Positions 15,868 through 26,984 of a stretch of DNA of 64,000 nucleotides are shown one piece after another. The notes beneath the pieces are model-generated. The model had not been told where the DNA came from. It made no database searches and saw nothing but the letters and a program-made list of their open reading frames with translations. The stretch comes from Aeromonas rivipollensis (lineage in GTDB: Bacteria; Pseudomonadota; Gammaproteobacteria; Enterobacterales; Aeromonadaceae): contig NZ_CP149130.1 in assembly GCF_037811135.1 (NCBI RefSeq), positions 447,001-511,000 on the forward strand. The letters are read 5' to 3'. The translations under genes and the position numbers were made by a program. Within the stretch, counting starts at the first letter, position 1. The number at the start of each line of letters is the position of its first letter.

Positions 15868-15901
15868 GTGGAGAAAAGTGGATCAAAGTGGTTTTATTGG
15901 G
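15868..15901 (+). promoter_or_regulatory. MraZ operator: GTGG repeats with about 10-bp period
   Basis: GTGGA (15868), GTGGA (15878) and GTGGT (15888) are spaced exactly 10 bp, and a fourth TGGG follows at 15898. MraZ is known to bind direct repeats of this type near its own promoter and repress the dcw cluster. The position just downstream of the -10 box fits autorepression. Confidence 0.85.
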
Positions 15902-15938
15902 CAATTTGCCTCCATAACTCACCTTCGGGGACTGCAAT

Positions 15939-16397
15939 TTGTTGCGTGGCGCTCACGCCATCAGCCTGGACAGCAAAGGGCGGCTGGCGATTCCGACCAA
16001 ATATCGAGATTGGCTGCGCTCCGAGCGCGACGGCCAGCTGGTCTGTACCATCGACATAGCCCACCCCTGTCTGCTGCTTTACCCCCTGAGTGAATGGGAA
16101 GAGATAGAGCGCAAGCTCAAGACCCTTTCCAGTACCAATCCGGCGGAACGCCGCCTGCAGCGCATGCTGCTCGGACATGCAACCGAGTGCGAACTGGACG
16201 GCAATGGCCGTCTGCTGCTGAGCCAGCCACTGCGTAGCCACGCCGGGCTGGACAAGAAGATCATGCTGGTGGGCCAGCTCAACAAGTTTGAGTTGTGGGA
16301 TGAAGCCCGCTGGCAACAACAGATCAATGCCGACATCCTGGGCCTGCCCGAGGACGACTGGGCAAGTTCACCACGACTACAGGATTTTTCTTTATAA
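15939..16397 (+). CDS. mraZ: Transcriptional regulator MraZ
   Basis: MraZ is an AbrB-fold DNA-binding protein that represses its own dcw operon. The protein reads [20 protein letters not shown], matching the family start M-(F/L)-RG...LDSKGRL, with the second half-domain [13 protein letters not shown] near residues 86-98. Because the family begins right at this motif, the start must be the TTG at 15939 (followed by TTG for Leu2), an unusual codon that would lower translation. A GGGGA lies upstream. The 152 residues are normal. rsmH begins directly after the stop. Confidence 0.95.
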   Translation: MLRGAHAISLDSKGRLAIPTKYRDWLRSERDGQLVCTIDIAHPCLLLYPLSEWEEIERKLKTLSSTNPAERRLQRMLLGHATECELDGNGRLLLSQPLRSHAGLDKKIMLVGQLNKFELWDEARWQQQINADILGLPEDDWASSPRLQDFSL

Positions 16398-17336
16398 ATG
16401 ACCCAAGCCGCTGAACACATCACAGTGCTGTTGCACGAAGCCGTCGAAGGGCTGGCCATCAAGCCGGACGGTATCTACGTCGACGGTACCTTTGGCCGGG
16501 GTGGTCACTCTCGTCTCATTCTCCAGCAACTGGGTCCCAACGGCCGGTTGATCGCCATAGACCGGGATCCCCAGGCCATAGCCGAGGCGGCCAAGATCCA
16601 GGATCCCCGTTTCGAGATAGTGCACGGTCCCTTCTCCGGCATCACCACTTACCTGAGCGATCGCGGTCTGCTGGGCAAGGTCGACGGCTTCCTGCTGGAT
16701 CTGGGGGTCTCTTCTCCCCAGCTCGATGACGCCGAGCGCGGCTTCAGCTTCATGAAAGACGGCCCCCTCGACATGCGGATGGACCCGACCACGGGTCAGA
16801 GCGCTGCGCAGTGGCTGGCCAAGGCCGATGTGGATGACATCGCCTGGGTGCTGAAAACCTTCGGCGAGGAGCGTTTCGCCAAGAAGATTGCCCGTGCCAT
16901 CGTCCATGACCGCGTCACCGAACCCTATGTGCGCACCCGCCAGCTGGCGGAGATGATTGCCCGGGTCAACCCGAGCAAGGAGAAGGGCAAGCATGCGGCG
17001 ACCCGCAGCTTCCAGGCCATCCGCATCTATATCAACAGCGAGCTGGACGAGATCGAAACAGCGCTGAACGGTGCCCTGCAGGCGCTGGCGACCGATGGCC
17101 GCCTCTCCGTCATCAGTTTCCACTCCCTGGAAGACCGTCTGGTCAAGCACTTCATCCGCAAGCACGAGAAGGGGCCGGAAGTGCCCCATGGCATCCCGTT
17201 GACCGAGGCGCAACTGGCCGGTGGCCGCAAGTTGAAGTCGGTCGGCAAGGCGCTCAAACCTTCCGAACATGAAGTCACCGAAAATAGCCGATCCCGCAGC
17301 TCGGTGCTGCGAGTCGCCCAGCGCCTGGCGGATTGA
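16398..17336 (+). CDS. rsmH: 16S rRNA (cytosine-1402-N4)-methyltransferase RsmH
   Basis: RsmH (MraW) methylates N4 of C1402 in the ribosomal P site using S-adenosylmethionine. The N-terminal [20 protein letters not shown], the SAM loop [36 protein letters not shown] and [18 protein letters not shown] are characteristic. The 312 residues are normal. It abuts mraZ and leaves 3 bp to ftsL, consistent with one transcript. Confidence 0.97.
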   Translation: MTQAAEHITVLLHEAVEGLAIKPDGIYVDGTFGRGGHSRLILQQLGPNGRLIAIDRDPQAIAEAAKIQDPRFEIVHGPFSGITTYLSDRGLLGKVDGFLLDLGVSSPQLDDAERGFSFMKDGPLDMRMDPTTGQSAAQWLAKADVDDIAWVLKTFGEERFAKKIARAIVHDRVTEPYVRTRQLAEMIARVNPSKEKGKHAATRSFQAIRIYINSELDEIETALNGALQALATDGRLSVISFHSLEDRLVKHFIRKHEKGPEVPHGIPLTEAQLAGGRKLKSVGKALKPSEHEVTENSRSRSSVLRVAQRLAD

Positions 17337-17339
17337 GTC

Positions 17340-17654
17340 ATGAGCGAGGTACGCATTCATCTGTCCAGGGAGATCATCGGTGATCTCTGGCGCCACAAGT
17401 TGCAGGTCGTGCTGACCCTGGCCGTGCTGATCACCGCCTTTGCGGTGATCCTGGTGACCAACATGACCCGGGGGCTGACGGCCAAGCAGAATGACCTGAT
17501 GGCGGAAGAGGACAGGCTCAACATCGAGTGGCGGCACCTGCTGCTGGAGCAGGGCACCCTGGCCGAACACTCCCGTGTCGCGAGTCTGGCCATGGATAAA
17601 TTGCAGATGGCTCGCCCGTTGGTGACCACCGAGAAGGTAATTACACAACCATGA
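17340..17654 (+). CDS. ftsL: Cell division protein FtsL
   Basis: FtsL is a bitopic membrane protein that forms a coiled-coil complex with FtsB and FtsQ and activates FtsWI. The 104 residues contain a short cytoplasmic head, one membrane helix (about 22-41, LQVVLTLAVLITAFAVILVT) and a periplasmic heptad region (KQNDLMAEEDRLNIEWRHLL). Sequence conservation is low in this family; size and position between rsmH and ftsI decide the call. It overlaps ftsI by 4 bp. Confidence 0.95.
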   Translation: MSEVRIHLSREIIGDLWRHKLQVVLTLAVLITAFAVILVTNMTRGLTAKQNDLMAEEDRLNIEWRHLLLEQGTLAEHSRVASLAMDKLQMARPLVTTEKVITQP

Positions 17655-19417
17655 CACGCAAGGCCGCCACCAAGGCTCCTGCAAAGGACAAAGCCAAGGC
17701 TAAAGCTCCGTCACTCTACCCGTGGCGCTTTCGCACCCTGGTGTTTTTCATCGGGATTGCGTTTGCCGGCCTGATCCTGCGGCTGGCCTGGATCCAGGTG
17801 ATTGATCCGGACAGGCTGCGCCAGGAGGGGGACATGCGCTCCCTGCGCACCACCTCCACCCAGGCTGTGCGCGGCATGATCACCGACCGCAACGGCGAAC
17901 AGCTGGCGGTCTCTGTGCCGGTCGAGGCGGTCTGGGCCGATCCCAAGACGGTGCACGAGTCCGGTGCCATCCACAACGAGCGCGCCTGGCTGGCGCTCTC
18001 CGCCGTGCTCAAGCTCGACATCAACACCCTCAAGCACCGCATCTCCAACCCCAGCAAGCGCTTCGTCTATCTCCAGCGTCAGGTAACCCCTGCCGTGGCG
18101 GAATACATCAAGGGCTTGAAGCTGGGGGGCATCTACCTGCGCCCCGAGGCGCGCCGTTTCTACCCGACCGGCGAGATCAGCGCCCACCTGGTGGGGGTGA
18201 CCAACATCGACGGCAGCGGCATCGAGGGGATAGAGCGCAGCTACAACGAATGGCTGACCGCGACCCCGGGCGAGATGCGGGTACGCAAGGACAGGCAGGG
18301 CCGGGTCATCGAGCGGCTCGGGCTGGTCAAGGAGGGCAAGCACGCCAACGATCTGCAGCTGAGCATCGATCAGCGGGTGCAGGCGCTGGCATATCGCGCC
18401 CTCAAGCGCGCCACCGACGAGAACAAGGCCACCTCCGGCTCCATGGTGATGCTGGACGTGAAGACGGGCGAAGTGCTCGCCATGGTCAATACCCCCTCCT
18501 ACAACCCGAACAACCGTGGCCAGTACCAGAGCTTCCGGGTGCGCAACCGGGTGGTGACGGACACCTACGAGCCGGGTTCGACCGTCAAGCCTTTGATCCT
18601 GTTGAGCGCCCTGCAGGCAGGCGTCACCAGCTGGAAGGACACCATCCCCGGTGGTCCCCTGTTCATCGGGGCCAAGCAGATCCGCGACGTGAGCATTCAC
18701 AAGGCGACCAACCTGTACGACATACTGCGCTACTCCTCCAACATCGGCATGTCGCGCATCGCGCTGCGGATGCCGGCCCAGGAGATGATCAACACCCTCA
18801 GCATGGTCGGCTTCGGCATGGACACCGGCAGTGGTCTGATGGGGGAGAGCGGCGGCATGCTGCCCCAGCGCCGTCGCTGGTCCGACATCGAGCGGGCGAC
18901 CCTCTCGTTCGGCTATGGCCTGCGGGTCACCCCGCTGCAGCTGGCTTCCGCCTACGCGACCCTGGCCAACAAGGGCAAGCGGGTGCCGCTCTCCATCATC
19001 AAGGTGACCGAGCCGCCCAAGGGTGAGCAGGTCATCGACCACAACAACGCCACCGCCATGCTGCAGGCGCTGGAGTACGTGGTCAGCAATGCCATTCCCA
19101 AGGCGCAGATCCCGGGTTATCGGGTCGGCGGCAAGAGTGGTACCGCCAAGGTCGCCGTCGCCGGTGGCTACGGCAAGGATTACATGGCCTGGTTTGCCGG
19201 TTTCGCCCCGGCCAGCAACCCCCGCTTCGTCATGGTGGTGGTGATCAACGAGCCCAAGGGCGATGCCTATTACGGCGGTGCCGTGGCGACCCCGCCCTTC
19301 GCCGAGGCCATGGGGGGCGTGCTGCAGCTCTTCAACATTCGTCCCGACGCCATCCCCCCCGAGGTGCCGGCGAAGCTTGCCCGTACGGAGGCCGCCCATG
19401 GCGCACCTCGTACCTGA
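17651..19417 (+). CDS. ftsI: Septal peptidoglycan transpeptidase FtsI (PBP3)
   Basis: FtsI cross-links septal peptidoglycan together with FtsW. It has 588 residues: a Lys/Ala-rich cytoplasmic tail, a membrane anchor (about 29-48), the pedestal domain with RGMITDRNGEQLAVSVPVEA, and the transpeptidase domain with catalytic Ser310 in GSTVK, the SSN triad (YSSNIGMSRI) and KSGTAK. It is the target of several beta-lactams. The C-terminal tail (VPAKLARTEAAHGAPRT) is poorly conserved. A GC hairpin lies in the 101-bp gap before murE. Confidence 0.97.
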   Translation: MTRKAATKAPAKDKAKAKAPSLYPWRFRTLVFFIGIAFAGLILRLAWIQVIDPDRLRQEGDMRSLRTTSTQAVRGMITDRNGEQLAVSVPVEAVWADPKTVHESGAIHNERAWLALSAVLKLDINTLKHRISNPSKRFVYLQRQVTPAVAEYIKGLKLGGIYLRPEARRFYPTGEISAHLVGVTNIDGSGIEGIERSYNEWLTATPGEMRVRKDRQGRVIERLGLVKEGKHANDLQLSIDQRVQALAYRALKRATDENKATSGSMVMLDVKTGEVLAMVNTPSYNPNNRGQYQSFRVRNRVVTDTYEPGSTVKPLILLSALQAGVTSWKDTIPGGPLFIGAKQIRDVSIHKATNLYDILRYSSNIGMSRIALRMPAQEMINTLSMVGFGMDTGSGLMGESGGMLPQRRRWSDIERATLSFGYGLRVTPLQLASAYATLANKGKRVPLSIIKVTEPPKGEQVIDHNNATAMLQALEYVVSNAIPKAQIPGYRVGGKSGTAKVAVAGGYGKDYMAWFAGFAPASNPRFVMVVVINEPKGDAYYGGAVATPPFAEAMGGVLQLFNIRPDAIPPEVPAKLARTEAAHGAPRT

Positions 19418-19440
19418 TTGGCATCCGTTTCTCTCTGTCG

Positions 19441-19464
19441 ACCCCGCGACTGTCGGGGTGTTTT
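19441..19464 (+). terminator. Possible weak terminator or attenuator between ftsI and murE
   Basis: ACCCCG (19441-19446) and CGGGGT (19454-19459) pair around a 7-base loop and are followed by GTTTT. The stem is short and the T-run brief, so it could give partial termination inside the dcw operon. Confidence 0.4.
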
Positions 19465-19518
19465 CCATGGCGCCCCATTCCCTGAGCGCCTGCATTCCTG
19501 CCCATTCGGAGGCTTCCC

Positions 19519-21006
19519 ATGTTGCCGCCCCGCACACTTAATCAACTCATGAGCCATTTTGGCATCCATGCTCCGGCGCTCGCGCTCACCGATATCCAGC
19601 TCGACAGCCGGCGAGTCGGGCCCGGTTCTCTCTTCGTGGCAATCCGGGGCCACCAGATGGATGGCAGGCGTTTCATCGAACAGGCGGTGGCTCAGGGAGC
19701 GACCGCCGTCCTGTTTGAGGAGGATGGGGAATTCGTGGCCCCCGTCACCTCGATCCCCTGTTTCGGGATCAAGGATCTGCCCGCTCGTCTCTCCGAACTG
19801 GCCGGCCATTTCTATGACTATCCGGCACAGAAGCTGCAACTGGTGGGCATCACCGGCACCAACGGCAAGAGCACCACTGCCCTGCTGGTCGCCAACTGGC
19901 GCACCCTGCTGGGAGGCAAGGCCGGGGTGATGGGCACCATAGGCAACGGCCTGTTCGGTGAACTGGTGGAAGCGGAAAACACCACCGGCAGCGCCGTCCA
20001 GGTGCAGGCCAATCTTTCCGCCCTGCAACAGCAGGGGGCCGATCTGGTGGCGATGGAGGTCTCCAGCCACGGTCTGGTGCAGCACAGGGTGGCGGCCCTG
20101 CCGTTTTCCGCTGCCGTGTTCACCAACCTGAGCCGGGATCACCTCGACTATCACGGCACCATGGAGGCCTATGGCGCCGCCAAGGAAGAGTTGCTGAAAC
20201 TGGTGGACGAGCCTTGCGCCGTCATCAATGCCGACGACCGTCTGGGGCGCCAGTGGCTGGCAGCCTACCCCGGCGCGGTGGCCTTCAGCGTGCATGGTCC
20301 GATTGAAAACCATGTCGGGCGACAGTTGACGGCGCAGGATCCCCACTTCCACCAACAAGGATTTGACACGCGCATTAACTCCAGCTGGGGGAATGGTGTA
20401 TTATCCGCCCCCTTGCTGGGGCGCTTCAACGTCAGCAATGTGCTGGCCGCCATGGGCGCCATGCTGGTACTGGGTTATGACTTCGATGCACTGCTGGCCA
20501 GTGCCCCGAAACTGCAACCCGTGACCGGTCGCATGGAGTGCTTCGGCGGTGGCAAGGCGCCGCTGGCGGTGGTCGATTATGCCCATACCCCGGATGCGCT
20601 GGAGAAGGCATTGCAGGCCCTGCGGGTGCACTGCGAAGGGCGGCTCTGGTGCCTGGTGGGCTGTGGTGGCGACCGGGATCGCGGCAAGCGGCCCATGATG
20701 GCCGCCATGGCGGAGCAACATGCGGATCGCGTGATCCTGACCGACGACAATCCCCGTACCGAGGCGCCGGAGCAGATCATGGCGGACATGGTGGCGGGCC
20801 TTCGCGATCCTGCTGCCGTGCAGATCGAACACGACAGGGTCAAGGCGATCCGGCTGGCCCTCAGTCAGGCGAGCAAGCAGGACATCATCCTGGTGGCCGG
20901 TAAGGGCCACGAGGATTATCAGATCATTGGAACCGACAAGCGGCACTACAGCGACCGGGAAACCGTCGCGGCCGCCTTGCACACATTAATGGAGTCATTC
21001 AGATGA
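19519..21006 (+). CDS. murE: UDP-MurNAc-tripeptide synthetase MurE (meso-DAP adding)
   Basis: MurE adds meso-diaminopimelate to UDP-MurNAc-L-Ala-D-Glu with ATP. It shows the N-terminal uridine domain (TDIQLDSRRVGPGSLFVAIR), the ATP loop GITGTNGKSTTALLV, and the DNPR motif (TDDNPRTEAPEQIM) that selects meso-DAP rather than lysine. It ends GKGHEDYQIIG...HYSDRE, a family signature. The 495 residues are normal. GGAGG stands before the ATG, and the stop overlaps the murF start. Confidence 0.97.
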   Translation: MLPPRTLNQLMSHFGIHAPALALTDIQLDSRRVGPGSLFVAIRGHQMDGRRFIEQAVAQGATAVLFEEDGEFVAPVTSIPCFGIKDLPARLSELAGHFYDYPAQKLQLVGITGTNGKSTTALLVANWRTLLGGKAGVMGTIGNGLFGELVEAENTTGSAVQVQANLSALQQQGADLVAMEVSSHGLVQHRVAALPFSAAVFTNLSRDHLDYHGTMEAYGAAKEELLKLVDEPCAVINADDRLGRQWLAAYPGAVAFSVHGPIENHVGRQLTAQDPHFHQQGFDTRINSSWGNGVLSAPLLGRFNVSNVLAAMGAMLVLGYDFDALLASAPKLQPVTGRMECFGGGKAPLAVVDYAHTPDALEKALQALRVHCEGRLWCLVGCGGDRDRGKRPMMAAMAEQHADRVILTDDNPRTEAPEQIMADMVAGLRDPAAVQIEHDRVKAIRLALSQASKQDIILVAGKGHEDYQIIGTDKRHYSDRETVAAALHTLMESFR

Positions 21007-22358
21007 TGACCCTCAGGCTTGCCGACCTGGCGCAGGTGCTCGATGCCCGTCTGATCGGCGGCGATCTCGAGATCACGGCAGTCAGTACCGACACCCGCAC
21101 CCTGGGCAAGGGGGCGCTGTTCGTCGCGCTGCGTGGCGAGCGTTTCGACGCCCACGATTTCTGCGACCAGGCCCTGTCCGCCGGGGCCTGTGCCCTGCTG
21201 GTGGAGCGCGAGCTGCCCCTGGCCATACCGCAACTGGTGGTGGCCGATACCCTCAAGGGACTGGGTCGCCTCGGCAAGCTGGTGCGCGAGCGCATCAACC
21301 CGAAAGTGCTGGCCATCACCGGCAGCTGTGGCAAGACCACGGTGAAGGAGATGGCGACCGCCATCCTGCGCCACGAAGGGGAGGTGCTGGCCACCGCCGG
21401 CAACTTCAACAATGAAGTGGGGGTGCCGCTCACCCTGCTGCGTCTCGAGGCGCAGCACCAGTTTGCGGTGATGGAGCTGGGTGCCAACCACCCGGGGGAG
21501 ATCGCCTGGACCACCTCCCTGGCCCGGCCCGATGCCGCCATTATCAACAACGTGGCCGCCGCCCATCTGGAAGGCTTCGGCTCCCTGGAAGGGGTGTTCC
21601 ACGCCAAGAGCGAGATCTTCCAGGGCCTGGGCGAGGGTGGCACCGCCATCGTCAATGCCGACAACGAGTTCTGGCCCCAGTGGCGCGAACGCGGCATTCA
21701 GTGCGCCTTCTCCCTCGAAGACCAGAGTCAGCCCTTCCATGCCCGTGACATAGCGCTCAACGGACAGGGCTGCGCCGAATTCGTGATGGTGACCCCGCAG
21801 GGAGAGTTGACCCTGACCCTGGCCATTCCGGGCCGCCACAACGTGGCCAATGCCCTGGCTGCCGCCGCCGGCTGTCTGGCGCTTGGCGCCTCCCTCGCGT
21901 CCGTCAAGGCGGGGCTGGAGCAGATGGCACCGGTCAAGGGCCGCTTCTGCGTGCAACGCTGGGGGGGTCTCACCCTGGTGGATGACACCTACAACGCCAG
22001 CGTGGAGTCCGTGCTGGCGGGCATCGATGCCCTGACCGCCATGGGCGGCTACAAGGTGCTGGTGTTCGGTGACATGAAGGAGTTGGGTGAGGAGTCCGCG
22101 GCCCAGCACGCCCGGGTCGGACACCACGCCCGCGAGCAGGGCCTCGACGCCGTGCTGACGGTAGGGGAACAGAGTCGTCACACCGCAGATGCCGCGGCGG
22201 GTCGACATTTCGATAACAAGGCGTCGTTGTTTGAAGTGCTTGCGCAAATGATAAATACACATCAAGAAATCTCGATCCTGGTCAAGGGTGCCCGCGGTTC
22301 CCGCATGGAAGATATCGTCAAGATGGTCGTTGACCGTCAGGAGTCAGCCACATGCTAG
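21003..22358 (+). CDS. murF: UDP-MurNAc-tripeptide--D-Ala-D-Ala ligase MurF
   Basis: MurF attaches D-Ala-D-Ala to complete the muramyl pentapeptide precursor. The 451 residues include ISTDTR-type N-terminal sequence ([20 protein letters not shown]), the ATP loop [27 protein letters not shown], and [18 protein letters not shown]. It overlaps murE by 4 bp and mraY by 7 bp. The D-Ala-D-Ala ligase itself (ddl) is not in this window. Confidence 0.97.
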   Translation: MMTLRLADLAQVLDARLIGGDLEITAVSTDTRTLGKGALFVALRGERFDAHDFCDQALSAGACALLVERELPLAIPQLVVADTLKGLGRLGKLVRERINPKVLAITGSCGKTTVKEMATAILRHEGEVLATAGNFNNEVGVPLTLLRLEAQHQFAVMELGANHPGEIAWTTSLARPDAAIINNVAAAHLEGFGSLEGVFHAKSEIFQGLGEGGTAIVNADNEFWPQWRERGIQCAFSLEDQSQPFHARDIALNGQGCAEFVMVTPQGELTLTLAIPGRHNVANALAAAAGCLALGASLASVKAGLEQMAPVKGRFCVQRWGGLTLVDDTYNASVESVLAGIDALTAMGGYKVLVFGDMKELGEESAAQHARVGHHAREQGLDAVLTVGEQSRHTADAAAGRHFDNKASLFEVLAQMINTHQEISILVKGARGSRMEDIVKMVVDRQESATC

Positions 22359-23434
22359 TCTGGCTGGCGGAACTGCTCACCCCGCACTTCACCTTCTTCA
22401 ACGTCTTCTCCTACCTGACGTTCCGCGCCATCCTGTCGATCATCACGGGTCTGGTGGTGGCGCTCTGGATGGGGCCGCGTCTCATCCGTCGCCTGCAGAT
22501 CCTGAAATTCGGTCAGGTGATCCGCAACGACGGCCCAGAGTCTCACCTCAGCAAGAAGGGCACCCCGACCATGGGGGGCCTGATGATCATTGCGGCCATC
22601 TTCATCTCTGTGCTGCTCTGGAGCCGCCTCGACAACCCCTATGTCTGGCTGGTGCTGTTCGTGCTCGGTGCCTACGGCGCCATCGGCTTTGCCGACGACT
22701 ACCTCAAGGTGGTGCGCAAGAATACCGATGGTCTGATCGCCCGCTGGAAGTACTTCTGGCAGTCGGCGGTCGCCCTGGCCGTAGCCGTGTTCCTCTATGC
22801 CACCGCGACCCATGACGGCCAGACCCAGCTGGTGGTGCCCTTCCTCAAGGATGTGATGCCGCAGCTTGGTCTGATGTTCATAGTGCTGACCTACTTCGTC
22901 ATCGTCGGTACCTCCAACGCGGTCAACCTGACCGACGGTCTGGATGGCCTTGCCATCATGCCGACCGTGATGGTGGCGGGGGGCTTCGCCTTTGTCGCCT
23001 GGGCCACCGGCAACGTGAACTTCGCCAACTACCTGCACATTCCCTACGTGCCCTATACCTCCGAGCTGGTGATCGTCTGTACCGCCATCGTCGGTGCCGG
23101 TCTTGGCTTCCTCTGGTTCAACACCTATCCGGCCCAGGTCTTCATGGGAGACGTCGGTTCCCTGGCCCTCGGCGGGGCACTCGGCACCATAGCCGTGCTG
23201 GTGCGCCAGGAGTTCCTGCTGGTGATCATGGGGGGCGTCTTCGTGATGGAGACCGTCTCGGTGATCCTGCAGGTGGGGTCCTACAAGCTGCGCGGCGTGC
23301 GCATCTTCCGCATGGCACCCATCCATCACCACTATGAGAAGAAGGGCTGGCCGGAGCCGCGCGTCATTGTGCGCTTCTGGATCATCACCCTCATGCTGGT
23401 GCTGCTCGGCCTCGCCACCCTGAAGGTGAGGTAA
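22352..23434 (+). CDS. mraY: Phospho-MurNAc-pentapeptide translocase MraY
   Basis: MraY transfers phospho-MurNAc-pentapeptide to undecaprenyl phosphate and forms lipid I at the inner membrane. The 360 residues give a ten-helix membrane protein. Hallmarks are the [17 protein letters not shown] loop, the catalytic Asp pair in [26 protein letters not shown], and the [13 protein letters not shown] histidine motif. It lies between murF and murD with overlap or minimal spacing. Confidence 0.98.
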   Translation: MLVWLAELLTPHFTFFNVFSYLTFRAILSIITGLVVALWMGPRLIRRLQILKFGQVIRNDGPESHLSKKGTPTMGGLMIIAAIFISVLLWSRLDNPYVWLVLFVLGAYGAIGFADDYLKVVRKNTDGLIARWKYFWQSAVALAVAVFLYATATHDGQTQLVVPFLKDVMPQLGLMFIVLTYFVIVGTSNAVNLTDGLDGLAIMPTVMVAGGFAFVAWATGNVNFANYLHIPYVPYTSELVIVCTAIVGAGLGFLWFNTYPAQVFMGDVGSLALGGALGTIAVLVRQEFLLVIMGGVFVMETVSVILQVGSYKLRGVRIFRMAPIHHHYEKKGWPEPRVIVRFWIITLMLVLLGLATLKVR

Positions 23435-23437
23435 GCC

Positions 23438-24721
23438 ATGGTCATCATCATCGGACTCGGCAAAACCGGACTCTCCTGCGTCGATTACTTCCTCGGTCGT
23501 GGTGTCACGCCCCTGGTGATGGATACCCGCGCCAACCCGCCTGGCAAGGATGAACTGCCCCCCGAGGTGGAACTCATCCACGGGCTGGACGCGGAGCGGC
23601 TCAAGCAGGCGCACATGATAGTGGCGAGCCCGGGCATCGCCCTGGCGACCCCCGAGCTGAAGGCCGCTGCCGAGTTCGGGGTACGCATCGTCGGCGACAT
23701 AGAGCTGTTCGTGCGCGAGACCCAGACCCCCGTCATCGCCATCACAGGCTCTAACGGCAAGAGCACAGTCACCACCCTGGTCGGCGAGATGATCGCCGAG
23801 GCGGGGCTCAAGGTAGGCGTAGGTGGCAACATCGGTACCCCGGCGCTGGAGCTGCTCAAGCGGCCCATGGATCTCTGCGTGCTGGAGCTCTCCAGCTTCC
23901 AGCTGGAGACCACCTACAGCCTGCGTGCCGCTGCGTCTGTGGTGTTAAACCTCAGTGAAGATCATATGGATCGCTATCAGGGCATGGCGGATTACCGCGC
24001 CGCCAAGATGGAGATCCATCAGCACTCCCAGCACATCCTGGTCAACCGGGACGATCCCCAGACCCTGCCCGACGTGGGTCAGGTGTGGCAGAGCTTCGGG
24101 CTGGATTGCAACGGCTACGGCCGCTGCGAGCTGGCGGGTCGCCACTGGCTGACCCTGCACGGGGAGCCGCTGCTGGCGGTGGACGAGATGAAGATAGTCG
24201 GTGCCCACAATCAGGCCAACGCCCTGGCGGCCATGGCCCTGTGCGATGCGGTCGGTATTCCCCGCGAACCGCAACTCGCCGTGCTGCGCCGCTTCGAAGG
24301 CCTGCCCCACCGTGCCCGTTTCGTGCGGGAGGTGAACGGGGTGCGCTGGATCAACGACTCCAAGGCCACCAACGTGGGGGCCACCCTGGCCGCCGTGGCA
24401 GGGGTGCGTGAGTCGGTGAAGGGCCGTTTGCTGCTGCTGGCCGGTGGCCAGGGCAAGGGCCAGGACTTTGGCCCTGTGCAGGCACTGCTCGGCAGCCAGA
24501 TCGATCACATGTACTGCTTCGGTCAGGACGCGGACATACTGCTCGCGCTGGGTGAACAGACCGAGAAGGTCTCCTCCCTCGACGACGCCGTCGCCAAGGC
24601 CGCCGCCGATGCCAGGCCCGGTGACTGGGTGCTGCTGGCGCCGGCCTGCGCCAGCCTGGATCAATTCAAGTCGTTCGAGGCGCGCGGCGATCGCTTCACT
24701 GAATTGGTGATGGCCCTATGA
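23438..24721 (+). CDS. murD: UDP-MurNAc-L-alanine--D-glutamate ligase MurD
   Basis: MurD adds D-glutamate to UDP-MurNAc-L-Ala in the cytoplasm. The 427 residues show the N-terminal [18 protein letters not shown], the ATP loop [28 protein letters not shown] and [14 protein letters not shown], and the C-terminal [15 protein letters not shown]. It starts 3 bp after mraY, and its stop overlaps ftsW (ATGA). Confidence 0.97.
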   Translation: MVIIIGLGKTGLSCVDYFLGRGVTPLVMDTRANPPGKDELPPEVELIHGLDAERLKQAHMIVASPGIALATPELKAAAEFGVRIVGDIELFVRETQTPVIAITGSNGKSTVTTLVGEMIAEAGLKVGVGGNIGTPALELLKRPMDLCVLELSSFQLETTYSLRAAASVVLNLSEDHMDRYQGMADYRAAKMEIHQHSQHILVNRDDPQTLPDVGQVWQSFGLDCNGYGRCELAGRHWLTLHGEPLLAVDEMKIVGAHNQANALAAMALCDAVGIPREPQLAVLRRFEGLPHRARFVREVNGVRWINDSKATNVGATLAAVAGVRESVKGRLLLLAGGQGKGQDFGPVQALLGSQIDHMYCFGQDADILLALGEQTEKVSSLDDAVAKAAADARPGDWVLLAPACASLDQFKSFEARGDRFTELVMAL

Positions 24722-25902
24722 ACGCCCTTCGCACCGTCGCAGGCTTCCTGCAGCGCTGGTTGTTGCCGGCGCGTCCCGCCGGTCTCTACGACCGGCAGCT
24801 GGTGGTGCTGGCGCTGGCGCTGATGTCGGTGGGTCTGGTGATAGTGGCCTCGGCCTCGATCCCGGAGGGGATCGCCATCAACAACGATCCCTTCATGTTC
24901 GTGAAGCGCCACGGTCTCTTCCTGGTGATGGCGCTCGGCATCTCCTGGTTCGTGTTGCAGGTGCCCATGGCGCGCTGGCAGCAGTACAACGGCCCCATGC
25001 TGCTGCTCGCGATAGTGATGCTGGTGCTGGTGCTGCTGGTGGGGCGCAGCGTCAACGGCTCGGTGCGCTGGTTGCCGCTCGGCCCCTTCAACCTGCAGCC
25101 GGCGGAATTCGGCAAGCTGGCGCTGTTCGTCTATCTGGCGGGCTACCTGGTACGCCGCCAGAGCGAGGTGCGCGAGCGCTTCATCGGCTTCATGAAACCC
25201 ATGGCGGTGCTGTTCGTGGTGGCCACCTTGCTGCTGGCCCAGCCCGACCTGGGGTCCGTGGTGGTGATGTTCGTCACCTCCCTCGGGATGCTGTTCCTGG
25301 CGGGGGCCCGCATGGTGCAGTTCATCGGTCTCATCCTGGTGGGGGTGAGCGCCGTGGTGACCCTGATCATCGCAGAGCCCTACCGGATGCGGCGGGTCAC
25401 CTCCTTCCTGGATCCTTGGGCCGATCCCTTCGGCAGCGGCTATCAGCTGACCCAGTCCCTGATGGCGTTCGGCCGTGGCAGCTGGTTTGGTGAGGGGCTA
25501 GGCAACTCCATCCAGAAGATGGAATACCTGCCGGAGGCCCACACCGACTTCGTGTTTGCGATCCTCGGCGAAGAGCTGGGCTACGTGGGCGTGCTGGGTG
25601 CGCTCTTCCTCATCTTTGCGCTGGCGGTGAAGGCGCTCAAGCTCGGTCATCAGGCGCTGGTGGCCGAGCGGCTGTATGAAGGCTATCTGGCCATCGGCAT
25701 CGGCATCTGGTTCAGTTTCCAGACCTTCGTCAACGTCGGCGCCGCCAGCGGCATGATGCCGACCAAGGGCCTGACCCTGCCGCTGGTCAGCTACGGCGGC
25801 TCCAGTCTCATCATCATGATGGTGGCGGTGAGCATGTTGATTCGTATCGATTTCGAGTTGCGCCAGGCCAGTGCCCAGGCGCGCGTGCGGGAGGTTTCGT
25901 GA
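24718..25902 (+). CDS. ftsW: Septal peptidoglycan polymerase FtsW
   Basis: FtsW is the SEDS-family glycosyltransferase that polymerises septal glycan with FtsI. The 394 residues give about ten membrane helices. SEDS motifs are [60 protein letters not shown] (with the catalytic Asp region) and [15 protein letters not shown]. It overlaps murD and murG by 4 bp each. Confidence 0.97.
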   Translation: MNALRTVAGFLQRWLLPARPAGLYDRQLVVLALALMSVGLVIVASASIPEGIAINNDPFMFVKRHGLFLVMALGISWFVLQVPMARWQQYNGPMLLLAIVMLVLVLLVGRSVNGSVRWLPLGPFNLQPAEFGKLALFVYLAGYLVRRQSEVRERFIGFMKPMAVLFVVATLLLAQPDLGSVVVMFVTSLGMLFLAGARMVQFIGLILVGVSAVVTLIIAEPYRMRRVTSFLDPWADPFGSGYQLTQSLMAFGRGSWFGEGLGNSIQKMEYLPEAHTDFVFAILGEELGYVGVLGALFLIFALAVKALKLGHQALVAERLYEGYLAIGIGIWFSFQTFVNVGAASGMMPTKGLTLPLVSYGGSSLIIMMVAVSMLIRIDFELRQASAQARVREVS

Positions 25903-26984
25903 GCAAGACGTTACTGGTGATGGCGGGTGGTACCGGGGGCCATGTGTTCCCCGGACTGGCCGTGGCCGATCGCCTCAAGGCCCAGGGCTGGACCATTCAT
26001 TGGCTCGGTACCGCCGACCGGATGGAGGCCGAGCTGGTGCCCGCCCACGGTTACCCCATCTCCTTCATCGACATTCAGGGGGTGCGTGGCAACGGCATCA
26101 AGCGGCTGCTGGTCGCCCCCTATCGCATCGTCAAATCGGTGTTGCAGGCGCGCCGCGTGCTCAAGACCATACGGCCCGATGTGGTGCTCGGCATGGGGGG
26201 CTTCGCCTCAGGCCCTGGCGGTGTGGCGGCCTGGCTGTCCGGTATTCCCTTGCTGCTGCACGAGCAGAACGCGGCGGCCGGCCTCACCAACAAGCTGCTG
26301 GCACGCCTCGCCAAGCGGGTGCTGATGGCTTTCCCCGGCGCCTTTGCGCCTAGTGCCCGCACCGCAGTGGTGGGCAATCCGGTGCGCCCCGAAGTGGTTG
26401 CCCTGCCGGATCCCCAACTGCGCAGCGGAGCCGAGCCGCTGCGCCTGCTGATCGTCGGTGGCAGCCTGGGTGCCCGGGTGCTCAACGAACAGGTACCGCC
26501 AGCAGTGGCGGCGGCTGGCGTGCCCATCGAGGTGCGTCACCAGTGTGGCAAGGGCAATCGCGATGTCGTGGCTGAAGCCTACGCCAGGCAGGGTGTCGAG
26601 GCCGAGGTGAGCGAGTTTATCAAGGACATGGCCGATGCCTACGCCTGGGCCGATCTGGTGGTGTGCCGCGCCGGGGCCCTGACGGTCTCCGAGGTGGCTG
26701 CCGCCGGTGTCGCCGCCATCTTTGTGCCGCTGCCCCATGCGGTGGATGATCACCAGACCCGCAACGCCCTGACCCTGGTCGACGGCGGTGCGGCCGAGTT
26801 CCTGCCCCAGTCCGAGCTGACCCCGGCCTCATTGGCCGCACGTCTCTCCTGGCTTGCCGGGCGCAGGGAGACACTGTTGAACATGGCCCAGGCCGCCCGT
26901 CGCGTCGCCATCATCGATGCCGCCGAGCGGGTTGCCGATGAGTGCAAACGGCTCGCCAGCGGGCAGAGCGAGAAAGCATGTTGA
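25899..26984 (+). CDS. murG: UDP-GlcNAc:lipid I GlcNAc transferase MurG
   Basis: MurG makes lipid II at the inner face of the membrane. The 361 residues contain the N-terminal [17 protein letters not shown] loop, the [20 protein letters not shown] motif and the C-terminal nucleotide-sugar site [20 protein letters not shown] with the [14 protein letters not shown] segment. The 3' end (GATGCCGCCGAGCG, 26916-26929) is echoed in the gap before murC. Confidence 0.97.
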   Translation: MSKTLLVMAGGTGGHVFPGLAVADRLKAQGWTIHWLGTADRMEAELVPAHGYPISFIDIQGVRGNGIKRLLVAPYRIVKSVLQARRVLKTIRPDVVLGMGGFASGPGGVAAWLSGIPLLLHEQNAAAGLTNKLLARLAKRVLMAFPGAFAPSARTAVVGNPVRPEVVALPDPQLRSGAEPLRLLIVGGSLGARVLNEQVPPAVAAAGVPIEVRHQCGKGNRDVVAEAYARQGVEAEVSEFIKDMADAYAWADLVVCRAGALTVSEVAAAGVAAIFVPLPHAVDDHQTRNALTLVDGGAAEFLPQSELTPASLAARLSWLAGRRETLLNMAQAARRVAIIDAAERVADECKRLASGQSEKAC

